Assembly: GCA_029378245.1 (NCBI GenBank)
Contig: JARKIF010000010.1
Coordinates: 992,001-1,056,000, forward strand
Direction: 5' to 3'
DNA from: Roridomyces roridus
Lineage: Eukaryota; Basidiomycota; Agaricomycetes; Agaricales; Mycenaceae
Length of the DNA: 64,000 bases
Every line of letters begins with the position of its first letter. Position 1 is the stretch's first letter. Position numbers and translations under genes: made by a program. The notes below the pieces were generated by a model. The model had not been told where the DNA came from, made no database searches, and saw only the letters and a list, made by a program, of their open reading frames with translations. This document shows positions 59,185-64,000 of this stretch, in pieces.

Positions 59185-59776
59185 AGGTTGCGGGAAATCG
59201 GAGGAGGCGGAGGAGGCGGAGTTGTCCTGCTGGAGTTTCAACTTGTATCACTCGGGAACCGGAAGAAAATGAGATTGCAATTCGTGCGCGGGCTATTCGA
59301 GCGCGGGATGAATATAATATAATCGTAAATTCGATCACCTTGGAGCTGAGAGGAAATCTCAAGGAAATCTACAGTTTGGGTGAGCGGACTCCGGAGCCGG
59401 ACGCGGCGGCCTACATGGAGCCCACCATCATTGATCTGATCAATCCTTTCTTGTCAAATCCCTTCACCTTCCGCCAGCGGGTCCCAGTGATCTACTGTCG
59501 CAGAGGTCTGCAGCCGGTACTTGAAGGATCCCTTCTTGAGCGCTTCGCATCTTCTCACTGCAACCCGAGGACAGCAAGTGCCTGGATGCCAGGCGGCCGG
59601 TGTTCTCATGCTCTTTCCAGGGACACGTTCTGTCCGCCGATTACTTGGCTACCTACCCACACGTCAAAGGGGGAAAACCTCTGGAACCAGTGATACGAAT
59701 CAGGAAGAATCGAGCAACACGAATCCCGGCCAGTCCGATATCAACACCGGCGAGCTCCTCCTCTGCGGCACACAAG
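59185..59776. other. Spacer of the secreted-protein array
   Basis: No gene is supported. GACAGCAAGTGCCTGGATG (about 59571-59589) recurs with one change at about 62491-62509 in the spacer before copy 4, so spacers were duplicated with the genes. Confidence 0.5.
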
Positions 59777-59844
59777 ATGCTCTTGCCACTGCTTATCACA
59801 ACCTTCACGATACTACTTTCAAATGCCCGTGCGCAGTGCTCGCT
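59777..59844 (+). pseudogene. Orphan signal-peptide exon of the secreted-protein family
   Basis: ATG 59777 begins a good signal peptide (MLLPLLITTFTILLSNARA, then QCSL) and ends at a GTAAGT donor exactly where exon 1 ends in the other copies. No matching second exon follows before the next copy starts at 59974. It could be a duplication remnant or an alternative first exon for copy 2. Confidence 0.7.
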
Positions 59845-59973
59845 GTAAGTCATTTGCCTCTTCGAATCCGACACTGGATATAATCGACGTTCGTTCTTCG
59901 ACTTAAGGCACAACTTGTCCAACATTCACGCAATTTGCCGTTCGATCTGATAGGCTCGTGTACTTCACATAAG

Positions 59974-60975
59974 ATGTTCTTCATTGTCGCCGCGCTTGTC
60001 TCGACTGCCCTTGCGCAGTGCTCGCTGCAAGTCCCGTCAATGCCTAATTCCTTTACGCACTAAGGGAAAATTTATAGTTCTGGCTATCTTGGAGCATTCG
60101 ACAGTACGACTGGCGCCTTTGTTGGCGCGGTAGGACGTACATTGGAAAACTCTGGAATCTTCAGCAAGTCGCGCTTCATCGGCGATCGATTCCACTTCTG
60201 ATGTATGTACTCGTAGCTCTGGACGTGACAGGAAACACCGCCAACTATCTCGGCGTCATGGGAACCACCAATTCCACCTCCTCGGGCGATGCAATTGTTC
60301 TCCAGTACGTACAAGTATCCCTACTTCTTGCAGATATTGAATGTCGCACCAGAATCATCAGCCCGGTCAACCCGACCGTTCCCTTCGTCGCCCTGGTCTC
60401 AACTACAACTGACTGCTTCAACGTCCCGAACCCCATTGACAATGGCGACGCGCCTTGGGTTGCCTTCGTCACACCGTCCGATGGATCTCCGCGTGGCCCG
60501 TTCCCACTTCCCGCAGATACTAGGACGACGTTTCCGGTGGGATATAGCCAGCTAGCCACTTTCTGCGGGGAGCCGATGGCGTGGACCACTCGAAGTGACT
60601 TTGGACTCGAAATTTTGGTGCCCATTTGGAGTGAGTGTGACTCCTGGCGCGGAATCTTATTATTGCTGATGCAGTTCAAGCCGACCAGAATGGCAGTCAG
60701 TGACTCTCTGGAAGGTCTTCAACCTCGTTCATAACCTAGGTAACCCACTGCAGATCAACATTCGCTCATCGTCATGTATGATGTCGGCCAAAACATCTGT
60801 ATGTCCCAGTTGTATTTTGCAACGCATACTGATGGTATTGATCAGTGGGCGTGTCGCCGACTGTCGCCTCATACGAGGCCGCCAACAACAACTCACCCTG
60901 CGAAGAAGTTGTACGTGCGACAGTTTTAATGCCATATCGTTCTGACTGTTGTAGGTTTTTTCAATCATTCACTGA
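59974..60975 (+). CDS. Small secreted protein, array copy 2
   Basis: Signal peptide MFFIVAALVSTALA, mature start QCSL. Family blocks follow: GYLGAFDSTTGAFVGAV, GRTLENSGIF, ANYLGVMG, IISPVNPTVPFVALV, FCGEPMAWTTRS and VSPTVASYEAANNN; it ends VFSIIH at 60975. Two introns present in copies 1 and 4 (after GAV and within SPRG) are absent with no change to the flanking codons, while two others have GC donors (GCAAGT at 60027 and 60164) where the paralogues have GT. No stop interrupts the frame, so it looks functional. The role is unknown. Confidence 0.78.
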
Positions 60976-61325
60976 AGAAGCCGGGGTGTGGGATTCCGGA
61001 ACTCGTATGCATATGTTCAAATATCCAGAAATTCGACAGCTGAAAGTTGAGCGGGATGAATTGAGCTTCGATGAGCGGATCCCTTGGGCCGTCCACGGAT
61101 TACTTCGGCCGCCACAACTTCTTCATCCATTTCCACATGTCCCTTGACTGCGACGCGGGTTCTGCTACTCGACCCGGCGACAGAAGCCACCTTCCTACTT
61201 GGTGTAGAATTCGGGAACCCAGAGTAGTTGTAGAATTACATGGGGTGTTGTTTGAATAAAAGTAGACAGCTTGGGCAGGATGATTGCGCGGAGGGTAAAA
61301 AGGAACTGTTCAAAAAAAGCATTGA
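60976..61325. other. Spacer between copy 2 and the tRNA gene
   Basis: No gene is supported in these 350 bp. Confidence 0.45.
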
Positions 61326-61413
61326 TGGCCATCGTGGGGGTCGAACCCAAGACCTTCGCGTAATCAAGCACTTGATATTAGCACGACGCTCTAACCAACT
61401 GAGCTAGACGGCC
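61326..61413 (-). tRNA. tRNA-Ile (AAT) with a 14-nt intron
   Basis: On the reverse strand GGCCGTC pairs with GATGGCC (acceptor stem). TAGCTCAGTTGGTTAGAGC is the D arm with the A box, TCGTG-CTAATA-...-A-CGCGA the anticodon arm with AAT, and GGGTTCGACCC the T arm/B box. A 14-nt intron (TCAAGTGCTTGATT) sits after position 37, the canonical site. The discriminator base is A at 61326. No CCA is encoded, as expected in a eukaryote. Confidence 0.92.
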
Positions 61414-61796
61414 ATGAGAGGCGGTGCCACACGCGTAGTATATCCAAAAGATCACGTGCGATCACAGCTCGTAACGGTACTTCTGACATGAAGTTGTCTT
61501 CCGACCACGTTCTCAGCTCAGTTCGCGACCCGACGACAGGAGGTTCCTGGATATCGATGTGTTCTCGTGGATGATGGCCCGCGCCGGTGGCGTATCATGA
61601 TGTACTACTATCATCACGCGGAGTTGCAGGCCAATGTGCATATCATTTTCGACCCAGGCACCTTAGGCTGTCAAACAGTCAAACGCCAAATACGCGCGTA
61701 TGTTGGACTTCTGTGATTTTGTAAGGATGGAAGAAATGCATCTATAAGCGGGCAGCTCGAGTTACCCCGACTGACACCTCAAGCTAATGTTGTTCA

Positions 61797-62155
61797 AGTC
61801 GCTACTACTAGTACTCGCTCTCGCAGCAACCTCCGCCCTTGCGCAGTGTTCACAAAAGTTGGTCAGGGCCTTTCGCTCACTCTTCGCATTGACATCTTTA
61901 GTGCCGGCTATCTGGGCGGATTCGACGCCACGACTGGGAATTTCGTCGGCGGAGTCGTACGTTTAATCTGAGTTCCAGGGCGGGTACCCATGGTAAATTA
62001 CTTCCAGGGACGCACCCTTGGGAGTCTCGGGTGCTTCAGCGAGTGCCCTAGTTAATGAAGAATTGAGAAGAGTCGGTGGAATTTCATACAGCTCTCGACA
62101 TATCTGGAAACCGCGCCAACTACCTGGGTGGCGTCGGATTGGTCAATTCCAGTTG
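61797..62155 (+). pseudogene. Small secreted protein, array copy 3 (truncated)
   Basis: Signal exon MLFKSLLLVLALAATSALA, then QCS, but the first donor is altered. Exons for GYLGGFDATTGNFVGGV, GRTLGSLGCFS and ISGNRANYLGGVG follow with usable splice sites, then a stop right after NSS near 62155. The blocks from ISPV onward (the second half of the protein) are missing. A TATA-like TCTATAAG lies at 61741. It could at most give a short secreted peptide. Confidence 0.7.
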
Positions 62156-62906
62156 ATTGCAGGGAAGCGGATTATTGAACCGTGGGAATGTATGTTCGAT
62201 TGCAGATTTCAATGCCAGTGGCGGGGAATTGGAGTAAATAGTAGGTCTTCTTGGCTTGATTTTATTGAAGATCTTTCGTAATTACTATCGGAGTCGCCGA
62301 AGAAAACAGTCTGTGGAGGCAGAGTTGTGTCTCACAACTTATCCATTTGATCCGGTCAATTTGAATCGCTTATCAATCACCTCTTGTCTTCTGCCACCAT
62401 CTGCCACCGGCATTCAAGTAGCGCTGTGTGCTCTGTACCCGATGCTCCCTTCTTCTGCATGCATTAGGAACTCAGTTCCGGCCAACCCAGTGACAGCAAG
62501 TACCTGGATGTGGTCGCGCTCTTATGCCATTTCCCACGCGGCGGGCGGCCGGATCACCCATAGGCATCGCTGCCTTTGCGCATAGCTGAATCTCTGTTGT
62601 TACTGGTGGTGAGTGCTGCAAGGTACAGGGACTACTATTATCGACATCCTTCAGCGGGCACCCACCACTTGACTCTCTCGACATCCGGATATCTGGCCTT
62701 TTCAGTCGCTTCCACGATTCTCTTGCTCATCGTTCGGCGATCGGGAACCTCCAGCCAGGCACAACCACGTCCAACAGTCAGTCAAGCGCGCACATCAACG
62801 TTAGGTGGGCCCATCTTATCCTTTCAATTGTTCTTACTGGCAAAAGAACCCGGTCTTCTCTGTCTGTCCTCATAAATACTCGCGGCAAACATACACACGC
62901 TTAAAG
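62156..62906. other. Spacer before array copy 4
   Basis: It holds the duplicated spacer motif near 62491-62509 and a TATA-like CATAAATA at 62871. No gene is supported. Confidence 0.45.
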
Positions 62907-63983
62907 ATGATGTCCTTGCGATTCCTCTTGCTCGTCCTTGGCGCTCTGGTCTCGACTGTTCTCGCGCAGTGCTCGCTGTGAGTCAACCGACGTCTTTGTC
63001 AAAGTTTTCATCACCCACCTCTCGTAGTGGGGGCTACCTGGGAGCGTATGACAGCACAAGCGGGAACTTTGTCGGCGCGCTGGTAAGTAGTTGCCCACGA
63101 TTCGAAGAATTTCTATCAATTTCCATTACAGGCGCGAAACCTGGGGTCTCAAGGAATATTTAGTACGTCTGCTCCAAACCCTCCCTGTTGGAGCTCTCCC
63201 TAACGCAGTAAACGCAGCTCTCGATCAAACCGGAAACCGCGCCAACTATCTAGCCGTGATTGGATCCGCCACTTCGACGCCGATAGGGGATGCCGTTTTG
63301 CTTCAGTATGATCCTCCCTGGCTCAAATATCAGTTATGAATGGTAGCCTCGCAGAATCCTGAGTCCCGTCGACCCGAGCGTTCCCTTCATCTCCGTTGTT
63401 GCCGGTTCCACGGACTGTAGGAATGGGATCCCCATTCCCAATGGCGATACCCCCTTTGCTGCGGAGATCGTGCCGTCGGATGGGTTTCCTTGTATGTCTT
63501 GGATTATTTCTTGACTTCAAATAGTATCTCGTTGACTCTCTATCTTAGTGGGCGCGTTCCCCCTCCCAGGAGACACGCAGACGACTCTATTGGGCGGGTA
63601 CGGCGACTTGTCTACCCTTTGTGGGGAGCCCATGTCATTTGTTATTCGGAGTGACTTTGGCGGGAATGTGCTGGAGCCTGTTTGGAGTGAGTGCAACGTA
63701 TAGCTCAATTGGGTTCTTTACGAATCGATGCAGCTGATCAGAATGGCGGCCAACACTCGATGATAATCGTGCGTGATATCACGAACAATCGGCGTGCGTG
63801 CTTTTCATGCAAGCCATATTGATGCTTACGGGACGAACGTCGAAAGTCGCTGTTACGCCGAGTCTTGTGTCATATGCTGCGGCCAGCTCAAATCCGCAAG
63901 TTCAACAAGTGGTGCGTGATTGCACTACTGAGTTTGTCCCTTTCTCATGACGGTCGCTGCAGGTTCTTGCGTTTTTCACGTAG
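62907..63983 (+). CDS. Small secreted protein, array copy 4
   Basis: Start ATG 62907 (a second ATG follows at once, 62910). The signal peptide MMSLRFLLLVLGALVSTVLA gives mature QCSL. Exons then give GGYLGAYDSTSGNFVGAL, ARNLGSQGIF, NRANYLAVIG, ILSPVDPSVPFISVVAG, TDCRNGIPIPNGDTPF, FPLPGDTQTTLLGGYGDL, LCGEPMSFVIRS and HSMIIVRDITNNR. It ends VLAFFT at 63983, just inside the window. The exon layout equals copy 1, with the same three Cys. It looks intact. Confidence 0.82.
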
Positions 63984-64000
63984 GATAAATCCCGCGATCA

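Noticed and set aside
59121..59693. 190-codon frame after secreted copy 1
   Set aside because: It begins inside the last exons of copy 1 in another frame and shows no family block.
1..64000. CRISPR arrays, bacterial operons or prophage
   Set aside because: Introns, an intron-containing tRNA and fungal gene families show this is eukaryotic nuclear DNA; no spacer-repeat pattern was seen.

Overview
The window is genomic DNA of a filamentous basidiomycete, most likely an agaricomycete. Nearly every gene has several short (about 40-60 nt) GT-AG introns. The gene families fit this group: NACHT-ankyrin NLRs with an MLKL-like N-terminus, DUF6533 membrane proteins, a Zn2Cys6 regulator, GMC oxidoreductase and monocarboxylate-type MFS genes, and tandem small secreted proteins. 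All calls come from reading translations, splice signals and internal alignments; no database search was run.

Layout. 1-4.2 kb: the 3' part of a Ty3/gypsy chromovirus (gag knuckle, protease, RT, RNase H, integrase, chromodomain), then a polypurine tract and LTR start. 4.2-7.0 kb: no supported gene. 7.0-13.2 kb: a 12-exon Zn2Cys6/fungal_trans regulator and a CPA2-type cation/H+ antiporter. 13.3-23.9 kb: a tandem segmental duplication with two reverse-strand NLRs (MLKL/HeLo-like - NACHT - ankyrin), each followed by a copy of one proline-rich gene. The left copy of that gene is a relic, and an antiporter 3' relic marks the junction. The left NLR carries an insertion with inverted repeats and a 9-bp target duplication that removed its original first codons and supplies a new in-frame ATG. 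24.6-27.4 kb: housekeeping genes RTF1 and OPI10/Hikeshi. 28.0-34.6 kb: a CaMK-derived pseudokinase apparently fused to a large C-terminal region of unknown function, then a MYND-finger gene with an 11-nt micro-exon. 36.4-43.3 kb: an SDR, small hypotheticals and an intact CaMK whose exon pattern matches the pseudokinase. 44.4-51.1 kb: MFS transporter (apparent +1 frameshift), secreted GMC oxidoreductase, GST, and a hemerythrin-like protein sharing a 166-bp divergent promoter with the GST. 51.1-57.2 kb: histidine acid phosphatase and two membrane-protein genes. 58.1-64 kb: a tandem small-secreted-protein array (three intact copies, one truncated, one orphan signal exon) containing an intron-bearing tRNA-Ile.

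The strongest candidates for new biology are the duplicated NLR pair, which resembles a cell-death or self/non-self locus in birth-and-death evolution, and the pseudokinase fusion. The secreted-protein array is a third fast-evolving locus; two introns are precisely absent from one copy, and GC-AG introns have arisen there.
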